Below, piece by piece: positions 49,494 through 57,335 of a DNA stretch of 64,000 bases (its first letter is position 1; every line of letters starts with the position of its first letter). Below the pieces are notes generated by a model that was not told the origin of the DNA, made no database searches, and saw only the letters and a list, made by a program, of their open reading frames with translations. The DNA is from Thermoanaerobaculia bacterium (GTDB taxonomy: Bacteria; Acidobacteriota; Thermoanaerobaculia; Multivoradales; J023), in NCBI GenBank assembly GCA_030431255.1, contig JAUIJL010000011.1, positions 186,001-250,000 of the forward strand, written 5' to 3'. The position numbers and the translations under genes were made by a program.

Positions 49494-49643
49494 TCTCGCC
49501 GCCCGAGGATCGATGCACCCAGAGGGCTTCGGTATCGATGCGAGAAGCTGATGTAGAGGTCTCCCCGCCCAATATTGCTCCGCCGACCGGCGGCGAAAAT
49601 GAGATAGGACCCATCGGGCGCGACGAATACATCGGCTTCGTAG
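49494..49643 (-). pseudogene. Decayed fragment duplicated from the adjacent PD40 gene
   Basis: This stretch is almost identical to two separate parts of the PD40 gene at 50301-51245: 49494-49534 matches about 50347-50391, and 49535-49643 matches about 50523-50631. The 131 bases between them are missing. Past 49643 similarity fades. It has no start, an internal deletion and no surrounding gene, so it is a non-functional remnant of a duplication. Confidence 0.85.
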
Positions 49644-49709
49644 GCAAGATAATCGGCCCCTTGACGGCTTTCCGAATCGCCGAAAAGAGTCAGGGGGTCG
49701 ATTGCGCTC

Positions 49710-49749
49710 TACGGTCGCAGGCTAAGAGGTACGGTCGCAGGCTAAAGAG
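49710..49749. repeat. 20-bp tandem duplication at a gene end
   Basis: TACGGTCGCAGGCTAA with four more bases occurs twice in a row (49710-49729 and 49730-49749). The second copy lies in the last codons of the minus-strand gene ending at 49722; the first spans its stop. Confidence 0.85.
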
Positions 49750-50216
49750 ATGGACTCCGCCAGGGCCAGGGCGGAAAAAAAGATCCAAAATCCGGAAACA
49801 CCTCTCGCCTCCCGGGCGTGGGCCAAACGGTACTCGTCGAGGGTAATAGAGCGCACGAAATCGCCGTGGTTGGAGATGGCGTAAGAGCCGTCGTCCATCC
49901 GAACAGCCCGGCCTTCCAGGGTTAAGTAGATGAAAAATCCCGTGTTGACCAAGAGATATAGGAAAAGGGCCAACAAAAAGCCGCCGATCCATTCAGGCGC
50001 GTGGCTCGGCGGCAAGCCGCCGTCTTCTGCGGGGCTGTTGGCCCGAGTGAGGCCAGACGTCGTCAACAGGAGCACCAACACCACGGCGTGTGTCACCCAC
50101 AAAACGGGGAACGCCTCGATGGCACCGTAACCGAAGAACGACGCAAGATGGATCGCCACGCAGAGCAGGAAGACCACCGCCGTCGGCACGACCAGCAACC
50201 GGCCTAACCAAAACAC
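49722..50216 (-). CDS. Membrane protein of unknown function
   Basis: A 164-residue protein with about four membrane helices (LVVPTAVVFLLCVAIHLASFFG; LWVTHAVVLVLLLTTSGL; IGGFLLALFLYLLVNTGFFIYL; GVSGFWIFFSALALAESI). Between helices 3 and 4 lies a soluble loop with RMDDGSYAISNHGDFVRSIT. Not recognised. It may be the last member of a minus-strand unit with the PD40 genes (85 bases apart), and the PD40 remnant lies just beyond its 3' end. Confidence 0.7.
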   Translation of the reverse strand: MFWLGRLLVVPTAVVFLLCVAIHLASFFGYGAIEAFPVLWVTHAVVLVLLLTTSGLTRANSPAEDGGLPPSHAPEWIGGFLLALFLYLLVNTGFFIYLTLEGRAVRMDDGSYAISNHGDFVRSITLDEYRLAHAREARGVSGFWIFFSALALAESISLACDRTS

Positions 50217-50300
50217 GGCGGAGACGTCTCGCTCGGGGTGGGTGGATTCCTCAAGAAGCTCAAACGGCTCCTTGGGTGATCTCGGATTACTGATCTCGGA

Positions 50301-51245
50301 TTAACGTGGCACCGACTTAGGGGCAGGGCTAGGGGCGTTTTCCTCGCCGCCCGGCGATCGATGCACCCAGAGGGCTTCGGTATCGATGCGATAGATGTCC
50401 TGGCGGCTGGTGTAGTAGAAATAGCGACCATCCTTCGACACCCACGGGCAGACCTCATGTCCTTCGGTGTTGATCGGCCTTCCCAAGTTGACGGCTTTCT
50501 CCCAGGCTCCATCCTGACCCCGGAAGCTGATGTAGAGGTCTCCTCGACCAATATTGCTCCGCCGACCGGCGGCGAAAATGAGATAGGACCCGTCGGGCGC
50601 AACGAATACATCGGCTTCGTAAGCGCCGGTGTTGACCCCTGAGCCCAAGCGAATGGGTTTTTCCGGATTTGAAAGGCCATTGGCAGAAAAGTATATATCG
50701 TAATTGCCTTTTCTCTCCGCCCCACGATTCGAAGCGAAATAGAGATCTCCGTCGTGGGTAAACGAAATGTAGTACTCGTTGGCGGTGGTATTGATGACCG
50801 GCCCGGCGTGGATGGGCGACGACCAATCCTCTCCGCGCTTTTCCAAATACCAGATGTCCGAGTTGGGGGCCGTGCCTTTGGGCGCACCGCCCGGCGGCTG
50901 AGTGGAGATGAAATATAGGCGCTTCTCGTCCGGCGACAGGGCGGGATCGTTGAAACCCACCTCGTCGTGGCGCAGCAATGGGCGTTCCGTTGCCCACCGA
51001 TCGCCCTCTTTCTCGACGTGCCAAATCTCGGGCCGACCGTCGAAGTCGATGCCGAAAAAGACCTCCGAGCCATCGGCCGTCACCACCACACCGAATTCGT
51101 GACGGTCGGGTTTCGACACGACGCCCGGGGCGAAGAGCTCGGGCTCGGGCGTTTGCGAATTCGCGAGAGTGGGTAGGATCCACAGGGTGGAAGCGACCAG
51201 CAGCCACAGAGCCCTCGGGTTTCGGAAACCAAGCATTCCGGTCAT
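50301..51245 (-). CDS. Exported PD40/WD40-like beta-propeller protein
   Basis: A 314-residue protein with a signal peptide (MTGMLGFRNPRALWLLVASTLWILPTLANS). It has repeated PD40 blades (FNDPALSPDEKRLYFISTQ, NEYYISFTHDGDLYFASNRG, YEADVFVAPDGSYLIFAAG, VCPWVSKDGRYFYYTS) forming a six-bladed propeller as in TolB-C. Its ATG overlaps the upstream PD40 gene stop (ATGA, 51242-51245), so both are translated together. A partial copy survives at 49494-49643. Role probably ligand binding or scaffolding in the periplasm. Confidence 0.88.
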   Translation of the reverse strand: MTGMLGFRNPRALWLLVASTLWILPTLANSQTPEPELFAPGVVSKPDRHEFGVVVTADGSEVFFGIDFDGRPEIWHVEKEGDRWATERPLLRHDEVGFNDPALSPDEKRLYFISTQPPGGAPKGTAPNSDIWYLEKRGEDWSSPIHAGPVINTTANEYYISFTHDGDLYFASNRGAERKGNYDIYFSANGLSNPEKPIRLGSGVNTGAYEADVFVAPDGSYLIFAAGRRSNIGRGDLYISFRGQDGAWEKAVNLGRPINTEGHEVCPWVSKDGRYFYYTSRQDIYRIDTEALWVHRSPGGEENAPSPAPKSVPR

Positions 51246-52249
51246 GGGGTGGAGCGGGGTAGCACGACCGAGGCGCTTTTCGGCAGCCAGCTCGGACCGT
51301 AATTGAATCCCTGGTGGGTCAGCTGTCGGCGATCCGAGCCGTCGGCATCGATTCGATAGATGTGGCTGCCCTTGCCATCTCGACCTTCGAAAACGATGAA
51401 ACGGCCGTCCGGGGAAACCGTCGGTCGCCGGTCGTCGACGGCTCCTTGGGTCAGCCATTGGCCGACCGCCTCACCGGTGTCGGACGGCCCGAAGTCGGCC
51501 TCAACGGCTTGTAGGCCGAATTTGCCGTTGGCGCGCTCGGCTTGGAAAACCAAGCGTCGGCTGTCGGGAAACCATGCGGGCTCGAGCTCGTTGCCGGCCG
51601 CGGAGGTCTGGCGCTGGACCTGGGTGCCGTCCGGCGCCATGGTGAAAATATCCCAGCTGCCGGCGCGATCCGAAGCGAATGCAATGCGCTTTCCATCGGG
51701 AGACCAGGTGGGAAAGTTGTTGTTGCCACTCTCCGAGGACGAAGGGGTCAGCTGGATCCGGTCGCTGCCGTCGGGTTTCATCACCCAAATCTGGGTGCTG
51801 CCCCCGCGGCCCGAGGCGAAGGCGATCCGACTGCCGTCCGGCGACCAGGACGGGTAGTACTCGGCGGCCGAACCGTCGGTCAGCTGGCGGGGACGGCTAC
51901 CGTCGGCCTCCATGCTCCAGACTTTCCACCAGCCGACCCTCTCGGAGCTGAAGGCGATGTGGCGTCCATCGGTGCTCGGCGCGGGATGACAGTCCTTGGA
52001 ACGATGATTCGTCAACCGATGCAGATCCGAGCCGTCGGCCCGCATGCGGTAGATGTCGTCCTGGCGATTCTGCTGGGAAGCGAAAAGCACCCTCCACTCC
52101 GACGCGGCTTTCTCGGAGGCGTGGGCGGCCGGGGTCGACACCAGGCCGGTCCCGAGCAACGCGAAGGCCGCCGCGCTCGCGAGAGGCACGAAGTCATTCA
52201 AGGGTCGCAGGGTCGAAAGCTTGGGGAAAACGAAGGGTGGTTTGTGCAT
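51242..52249 (-). CDS. Exported TolB-like PD40 beta-propeller protein
   Basis: A 335-residue protein. A signal peptide (helix FVPLASAAAFALLGTGLVSTPAAHA) precedes TolB-type repeats (IYRMRADGSDLHRLTNH, PSWSPDGSRIAFASGRGG, IWVMKPDGSDRIQLT, PTWSPDGKRIAFASDRAG, IYRIDADGSDRRQLTHQ). ATG 52249 is used; a GTG at 52297 with an internal ATG at 52288 would add 16 residues, and neither has a strong ribosome binding site. It lacks neighbours of a Tol-Pal operon, so it is not the canonical TolB. The gene diverges from the second ECF gene. Confidence 0.88.
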   Translation of the reverse strand: MHKPPFVFPKLSTLRPLNDFVPLASAAAFALLGTGLVSTPAAHASEKAASEWRVLFASQQNRQDDIYRMRADGSDLHRLTNHRSKDCHPAPSTDGRHIAFSSERVGWWKVWSMEADGSRPRQLTDGSAAEYYPSWSPDGSRIAFASGRGGSTQIWVMKPDGSDRIQLTPSSSESGNNNFPTWSPDGKRIAFASDRAGSWDIFTMAPDGTQVQRQTSAAGNELEPAWFPDSRRLVFQAERANGKFGLQAVEADFGPSDTGEAVGQWLTQGAVDDRRPTVSPDGRFIVFEGRDGKGSHIYRIDADGSDRRQLTHQGFNYGPSWLPKSASVVLPRSTP

Positions 52250-52419
52250 AGGGTTTTCTACGGATCCGCGCCGTTTGGGTTGCCTCATCGTGCTCACGGA
52301 ACGCCGAAAGGTACCGGGGCAGGATCACACCAATTCGCTGGGCTCTCCGAGCGTCCGGTTCCGCGATGGGTTCGAGATATAGTGAGATCGATCGTCAAGC
52401 TCGTCCAAGAGGATTTCCA

Positions 52420-53025
52420 ATGCCCGACTCCAGCTCGGATCTGCTCTCCACCGAATCGTCCGAAACCCGTGGTGAGGTCACCCGCCTGCTGCGGGCGTGG
52501 AGCGACGGGGACGACGACTCGCGGGACCGGTTGATGGCCCTGCTCTACGACGAGCTTCGACGTCTGGCCGGGGCGTATATGCGCCGCCACGGAAATATTA
52601 CGCTTCAAGCCACGGCGGTGGTGAATGAAGCGTATTTGCGGTTGGTGGATTTGGACATCGCCTGGAACGGACGACCCCACTTTTTCGCCGTGGCCTCGAC
52701 CTTGATGCGACGCATTTTGGTGGACGAGGCTCGGCGTCGAAACGCCAAGAAACGCGGAGGCGAGGCGGAGAGGGTGGGCCTCGACGATGCCGATTTCGAC
52801 CGCTTGACCGCCGCTCGCCAAGATCGTCAATTGATCGCCTTGGACGACGCCTTGAAAGCGTTGGCGGAAACGGATCCCCGCAAGGCACGGGCCGTGGAGC
52901 TGCGTTTTTTCGGCGGGCTCACCTTGGCGGAGACCGCCGAGGTCATGGGCCTCGCCAGTGCCACGGTGGAGCGGGACCTCAAAGCCGCCCGCGCTTGGCT
53001 CGCCACCGAGATCGCCGAGCCTTAG
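52420..53025 (+). CDS. ECF-type RNA polymerase sigma factor, second copy
   Basis: A 201-residue sigma factor of the same subfamily as the one at 39035. Sigma-2 (VTRLLRAWSDGDDDSRDRL ... AVVNEAYLRLVD ... FFAVASTLMRRILVDEAR) and sigma-4 (VELRFFGGLTLAETAEVMGLASATVERDL). AGAGGA lies seven bases before ATG 52420; an upstream in-frame start at 52366 is less likely. It is followed after 19 bases by a Ser/Thr kinase, repeating the gene order at 39-42.6 kb. No copy of the shared 36-bp motif was found nearby, so its target promoter probably differs. Confidence 0.94.
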   Translation: MPDSSSDLLSTESSETRGEVTRLLRAWSDGDDDSRDRLMALLYDELRRLAGAYMRRHGNITLQATAVVNEAYLRLVDLDIAWNGRPHFFAVASTLMRRILVDEARRRNAKKRGGEAERVGLDDADFDRLTAARQDRQLIALDDALKALAETDPRKARAVELRFFGGLTLAETAEVMGLASATVERDLKAARAWLATEIAEP

Positions 53026-53044
53026 TCCCGCCCTTCGCCACGCC

Positions 53045-55843
53045 ATGAGCCGAGTCAAGCCGCCGGATGCCGACCTGCTGGACTTCTTCGAGCGCAACTC
53101 GGAGCTGGGCCCCGAGGCGTTCGCCCGCGCCTTGGACGAGCACACCACCCTGGACCTGCCCAAACGGCAACGGTTGGAGGCCATGTACTCCGCCTCCCAA
53201 GGGGCTGAAGAGCATTTGGACGGCATGATCATGGCCGGCTTCCAGCGGCTGGCCGAAACCACCGAAGTTGCCGGTCGAGCTTCCGCCGGGCGCAGGCCGA
53301 TTCGCCGTGATCTCGAGGAGCTGTCGCTTCCAAAGCAGCTCGGGCCGTATCGCGTCTTGGAGGAGATCGGCCGAGGTGGTTTGTCCACGGTCTATTTGGC
53401 GGAGCGTCACGATCCCCACATGCGGGTGGCGATCAAAGCCGTACGCCCGGATCTGGCCTCGTTGGAGCTGCGAGAGCGATTGCGGCGAGAGCGGCAGATC
53501 CTGGCCAATCTCGACCACCCCCACATCGCCCGTATTTTCGACGGCGGCACCGCCGAAACCGGGGCGCCCTATTTCGTGATGGAGCACATCGAAGGTCGCC
53601 ATATCGACGACTACTGCGATCATCACCAGCTCTCCTTACGTCGGCGGATCGAGCTCTTTCTCGACGTCGCCGCAGCTTTGGAATACGCCCACCGTCAATT
53701 GGTGCTGCATCGCGACCTCAAACCGTCGAATATCTTGGTGACCGATGAAGGCTCGGCCAAGCTCTTGGATTTCGGCATCGCCAAGGTGTTGCAGCCCGCG
53801 GACGACGACACGTCGGCGGTCGCGGAGCCCACCCTCACCCGGCCCGGCAACCGTGTGTTCACGCCGGAATACGCCAGCCCCGAGCAAGTTTTGGGGCAAA
53901 CCCTGAGCACCGCGTCGGACGTCTATTCCTTGGGGGTGGTGCTCTATCTCCTGATCGCCGGTCGACGTCCCTACGATTTTTCCGCCATGACCGCGGTGGA
54001 ATTCGAGCGGGTGGTCACCGAAACGGTGCCGCCGCCGCCCAGCAAATATCAGGACCGTGCGGGCGACGATCTCGACACCATCGTGCTGAAGACCCTGCGC
54101 AAGGATCCGGAGCGTCGATACGGCTCGGTGGCCCAGCTGGCCGACGATTTGGGACGATATTTGCGCGGTGAGCCGGTGTTGGCGCGCAAGGATACGTTTT
54201 CTTATCGAGCCTCGAAATTCATTCGTCGGCATCGGTTGGCGGTGGCCGCCACGGCGCTCATTTTCTTGACTCTGGTCGTGGCGGTCGGCATCACCTCCTG
54301 GCAGGCGGTCGAGGCCCACCGGGCTCGGGTGTTGGCGGAGGAGAACCTGGAGCTGGCCGAGCGTCAACGGTCCCGAGCCGAGAACGTGGTGGGCCTGTTG
54401 ACCCGGGTCTTCGAGGTATCCGATCCCTACGAAGCCCACGGGCGGGATATCTCCGCCCGCGAGGTATTGGACCAAGGCTCCCGCCGGATCCGCCGAGAGC
54501 TGGCCGGCGACCCGGACCTCAAGGCGGAGCTGATGTCGGTGATGGGCGGTGTCTATCGTCGGCTTTCCCTCTACTCCGAAGCGGAAGCTTTGACCCGGGA
54601 AGCCCTCGACCTGCTCAAACAACATGCGGGTCCGAATAGCGCGGAAACCGCGGCGGCGCAGCGGAGCCTGGCGCGCATCCTCACGGACCGGCGGGACTGC
54701 ACCGCGGCTCGGCAAATCTTGCGTGGCGTGGCCGTGCTCGAAGAGCGTCGTGACCCGGGGGGCAGCGGATTGGCGGACACCCTGCACGAGCTCGGCCGAG
54801 CGGAATCCCGGTGCGATCTGCACGACGCGGCGGAGCAGACCCTCAAGAAAGCCTTGGAGCTGCGTCGAGCGCTCTTCGGAGCGGGCTCGGCGGAGGCGTT
54901 GGATACGCTGCATTTGCTGGGCGAGCTGTTCAACGCCCGCGGGCGCTACGACCAAGCCATGGAGCATTTCGAGATCGCTTATGAAGGGCGTCGACATCTG
55001 CTGGGGGAAGACCATCCCCTGTTGTCGGAAACCCGCAACGGCCTCGCGCTCGCCCTACAGCTCAGCGGCCGCTTGGAGCAGGCCGCGAAGCTCTTCGAGG
55101 AAACGATCGCCCAACAGCGTCGGCTCTTCGGTGAGCAACACCAAACCGTGGCCTACACGCTTTACAACTTGGCGGCCCTTCGGCGGGAGCAGCTCCGGCT
55201 CGACGAGGCCGAGTCCCTTTATCGCCAAGCCCTGACCGGCGCCCGCGGCGCCTTTGGACCGGGCCATCCCCTGGAAGCGGATTGTTTGCAAGACCTCGGG
55301 CGCTTGGCGGTGCGACGGGAGGATTTCGCCGTCGCGGAAACGCTTTACCGTCAAGCCCTCGACATTCGGGTGAGCTTCTTCGGCGCCGAAAGCCCCGAGG
55401 CGATCAAAAGCGGTTACGGCTTCGCCCACCTGCTGGCGCGGACCGACCCCGACGCCGCGCAGACGGCCTTCGTCGACATCATCGCTTTGCACGATCGAGT
55501 GCTCGGCAAAGACGATTATCGATCCGCCTATCCCCGCCTGGACCTCGCTGATCTGCTGATGAAAAAGGGCTCGGCCGAGAGCGCCGAGCCCCTGATTCGT
55601 CGGGCCCTCGAGATTTGGCGGCAAGCGCTGCCGAGCGGAGATCACCACATCGCCCTGGCGGAGGGTTATTTGGGTCATTGCCTGGCGGATCTCGGGCAAT
55701 TCGACGAGGCGATCCGGCTCCTGGAATCGAGCCTTTCCGGTTTCTTGGCGAGCGTCGGCCCTGAAGACGCCCGCACGAAGCGGGCGGAAAAACGCTTGGC
55801 CTACGTGCGCCGTCGTCAAGCCGAAGCACTAGGAACCTACTAA
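53045..55843 (+). CDS. Transmembrane Ser/Thr protein kinase with tetratricopeptide repeats, second copy
   Basis: A 932-residue kinase. An N-terminal region (1-95) precedes the kinase domain (about 100-380): G-loop IGRGGLSTVYLA, VLHRDLKPSNILV, LLDFGIAK. A transmembrane helix (about 397-417; VAATALIFLTLVVAVGITSW) is followed by a long tetratricopeptide solenoid (about 440-920; ETRNGLALALQLSGRLEQA, YTLYNLAALRREQ). The G-loop ends GGLS where most have GGMG, a small difference. Paired with the upstream ECF gene, it likely senses an external cue and adjusts that sigma factor by phosphorylation. Confidence 0.95.
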   Translation: MSRVKPPDADLLDFFERNSELGPEAFARALDEHTTLDLPKRQRLEAMYSASQGAEEHLDGMIMAGFQRLAETTEVAGRASAGRRPIRRDLEELSLPKQLGPYRVLEEIGRGGLSTVYLAERHDPHMRVAIKAVRPDLASLELRERLRRERQILANLDHPHIARIFDGGTAETGAPYFVMEHIEGRHIDDYCDHHQLSLRRRIELFLDVAAALEYAHRQLVLHRDLKPSNILVTDEGSAKLLDFGIAKVLQPADDDTSAVAEPTLTRPGNRVFTPEYASPEQVLGQTLSTASDVYSLGVVLYLLIAGRRPYDFSAMTAVEFERVVTETVPPPPSKYQDRAGDDLDTIVLKTLRKDPERRYGSVAQLADDLGRYLRGEPVLARKDTFSYRASKFIRRHRLAVAATALIFLTLVVAVGITSWQAVEAHRARVLAEENLELAERQRSRAENVVGLLTRVFEVSDPYEAHGRDISAREVLDQGSRRIRRELAGDPDLKAELMSVMGGVYRRLSLYSEAEALTREALDLLKQHAGPNSAETAAAQRSLARILTDRRDCTAARQILRGVAVLEERRDPGGSGLADTLHELGRAESRCDLHDAAEQTLKKALELRRALFGAGSAEALDTLHLLGELFNARGRYDQAMEHFEIAYEGRRHLLGEDHPLLSETRNGLALALQLSGRLEQAAKLFEETIAQQRRLFGEQHQTVAYTLYNLAALRREQLRLDEAESLYRQALTGARGAFGPGHPLEADCLQDLGRLAVRREDFAVAETLYRQALDIRVSFFGAESPEAIKSGYGFAHLLARTDPDAAQTAFVDIIALHDRVLGKDDYRSAYPRLDLADLLMKKGSAESAEPLIRRALEIWRQALPSGDHHIALAEGYLGHCLADLGQFDEAIRLLESSLSGFLASVGPEDARTKRAEKRLAYVRRRQAEALGTY

Positions 55844-55907
55844 GACCTCTGTTCTTCACCGGTGCGCCGAGCTTTGCGGCGAAGCACCCGTGATGCCGGC
55901 AAACCTG

Positions 55908-55990
55908 CGTAGGGGCGAGGCTTGTCCCCGCCCGAGAGGCGAGGCCATGCCGAGCCTCCGCAGCCCCCGTCGGGCTTCAGCCCGTGGCGC
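55908..55990. repeat. Dispersed GC-rich palindromic repeat, copy 1
   Basis: Begins CGTAGGGGCGAGGCTTGTCC with CCGCCC next, then AGGCGAGGCxxxGCCGAGCCTC, each half self-complementary. The same sequence with few changes occurs at 60657. It lies between the second kinase gene and a convergent secreted-protein gene. The size and intergenic position fit REP/BIME-like elements. Confidence 0.75.
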
Positions 55991-56004
55991 GCCTCCGAGC
56001 CCGC

Positions 56005-56919
56005 TCACGGGTCTTCTTCGTCCGGGACGTCCGGGCCCTTGTCGCAATGACCCCAAGTTCTGTTCTGCGAATGCTCTTCCATGGTCGGATCTTGGGACCC
56101 GAGCGTCGGCACTAGATCTTCTCCCAAGCGGATCACACCGCCGTAGGGACCCGCGGGAAGCTCACAAGCGGGCGTGACCAGCTCGGTGAACGAGGTGGTT
56201 TCCCAGCTCTGGAATAGGTTCTGGGGTGACGAGGCGTAGAGGGCTCGCACGTCTTCGAGCTCCATGCCCACCAGCCAGATGCCCGGAGCCTCGATCATGA
56301 AGAAGCTGACCCTCTCTCCCGGGGGCACCTGGCGCCCGCTGACGTACACCGGCTCGTCTTCGAAGAACTTTTCCCTGGGGCATGCCGAGGCATCGCTGAA
56401 GAAAAATAGGGGATCCGTTCGGCCCACGAGATCCACGGTGGCTGAGGCTTTCAGCCCTCCGCCGAGGGATCGAAGCTCTAGATCAAAGGTACGGCCCGCG
56501 AGAAAGGCTTGGGCCGACTCATAGGTGTCGAAGAGATAGTCCGCGGCTTGGGTGTAAGTGCCGTCGTCGCAACCCACCACACCGGTGGACTGCCACAGGG
56601 TGAAACCGTCGACGGCACCGTTCGCGTCCGTGGTCACCTCTTGGGAAGCCACCGGATCCCCGTATTCGTCCAACAAGCTCACGGTGTAGGTCTTGTGGGC
56701 CGAAGCTCCCACGACCGCGATCTTCAAATCGTGGCCGATCTGCAGGGTCGGGTCGAGGTCGAAAGCTGCCTGGCCGGCCATCACGGGTCCGACGGCGACC
56801 AGGGTCCAGAGCAGGACGATCACCAGCGGCACGGCGGAGCGGATCCGAGGGAGCGGGGCTCGGGACATCGGCGTGGAGAGGTGAGAGGAAGTCGTATTCA
56901 AGCGGTGGATGAGAGGCAT
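56005..56919 (-). CDS. Secreted protein of unknown function
   Basis: A 304-residue protein whose signal-peptide helix (RSAVPLVIVLLWTLVAVGPVMAG) is preceded by an unusually long N-region. The mature part is beta-rich with a conserved-looking core (ADYLFDTYESAQAFLAG; VYVSGRQVPPGERVSFFMI) and three Cys. No known domain is recognised; an invasin/Ig-like sandwich is possible. AGGAG lies seven bases before the ATG. It converges with the kinase gene at its 3' end, with GC-rich palindromic repeat copy 1 between the two. Confidence 0.7.
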   Translation of the reverse strand: MPLIHRLNTTSSHLSTPMSRAPLPRIRSAVPLVIVLLWTLVAVGPVMAGQAAFDLDPTLQIGHDLKIAVVGASAHKTYTVSLLDEYGDPVASQEVTTDANGAVDGFTLWQSTGVVGCDDGTYTQAADYLFDTYESAQAFLAGRTFDLELRSLGGGLKASATVDLVGRTDPLFFFSDASACPREKFFEDEPVYVSGRQVPPGERVSFFMIEAPGIWLVGMELEDVRALYASSPQNLFQSWETTSFTELVTPACELPAGPYGGVIRLGEDLVPTLGSQDPTMEEHSQNRTWGHCDKGPDVPDEEDP

Positions 56920-57025
56920 GGGTTATCTCCTGAGGATGGTGATTCCGAGAGAGCGCGACCCTCGGAAGGTCCGTTGCGAACGGAGGGGCGACTCCGTCAA
57001 TAGGGACATCGAAAAGACCCTCCCC

Positions 57026-57086
57026 ATTTGCCTCATCACCGGCGAAAAAACATTGCGGAACTTTTTCCGCCGACGATGAGGCAAAT
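57026..57086. repeat. Long palindrome with 12-bp perfect outer arms
   Basis: ATTTGCCTCATC (57026-57037) and GATGAGGCAAAT (57075-57086) are exact inverted copies. Pairing continues inward through CGGCG-AAAAA against TTTTTCCGCCG with a few mismatches, giving arms of about 26 bases. It lies between two divergent secreted-protein genes. Confidence 0.85.
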
Positions 57087-57117
57087 CCCCGGCTCCTTTC
57101 CGATGTGGTGGTTGAGA

Positions 57118-57291
57118 CGGCTTAGCAGCCTGTGGCAAAAGTCTCACCGCGCTGCGAGCGCGCCTTTTCCGCCGACTCTTCGTTGGAAAACCTCGACGAT
57201 TCCCGAATCGCCTGCGGTTTTCGCGCCTCGATTCGACGAAAAATTCGCAGCTCTCGCCGGCGCCAGACTTCCGCCACAGGCTGTTGAGCGG
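57118..57291. repeat. Imperfect palindrome of about 170 bp upstream of the S1 protease gene
   Basis: CAGCCTGTGGC (57127-57137) pairs with GCCACAGGCTG (57273-57283) inside a 21-base arm with two mismatches. Reading inward, the arms stay related (CTGCGA, TTTT-CG, CGA-TC, GAAAACC, GATTC) down to a centre near 57,205. The whole unit could fold into one long hairpin. It ends 45 bases before the protease ATG. A miniature mobile element or a regulatory RNA structure are both possible. Confidence 0.75.
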
Positions 57292-57335
57292 CTTTCTCGA
57301 GCACCCCACAACTTTCCATGACGAAAGGACACATC

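Noticed and set aside
49403-49846. 147-residue plus-strand frame over the PD40 remnant
   Set aside because: It reads the antisense of the remnant and the neighbouring membrane gene; no independent coding evidence.
51242-52249. TolB of a Tol-Pal system
   Set aside because: The propeller repeats fit, but no tolA, tolQ, tolR, pal or ybgF neighbours are present and a second PD40 gene overlaps it.
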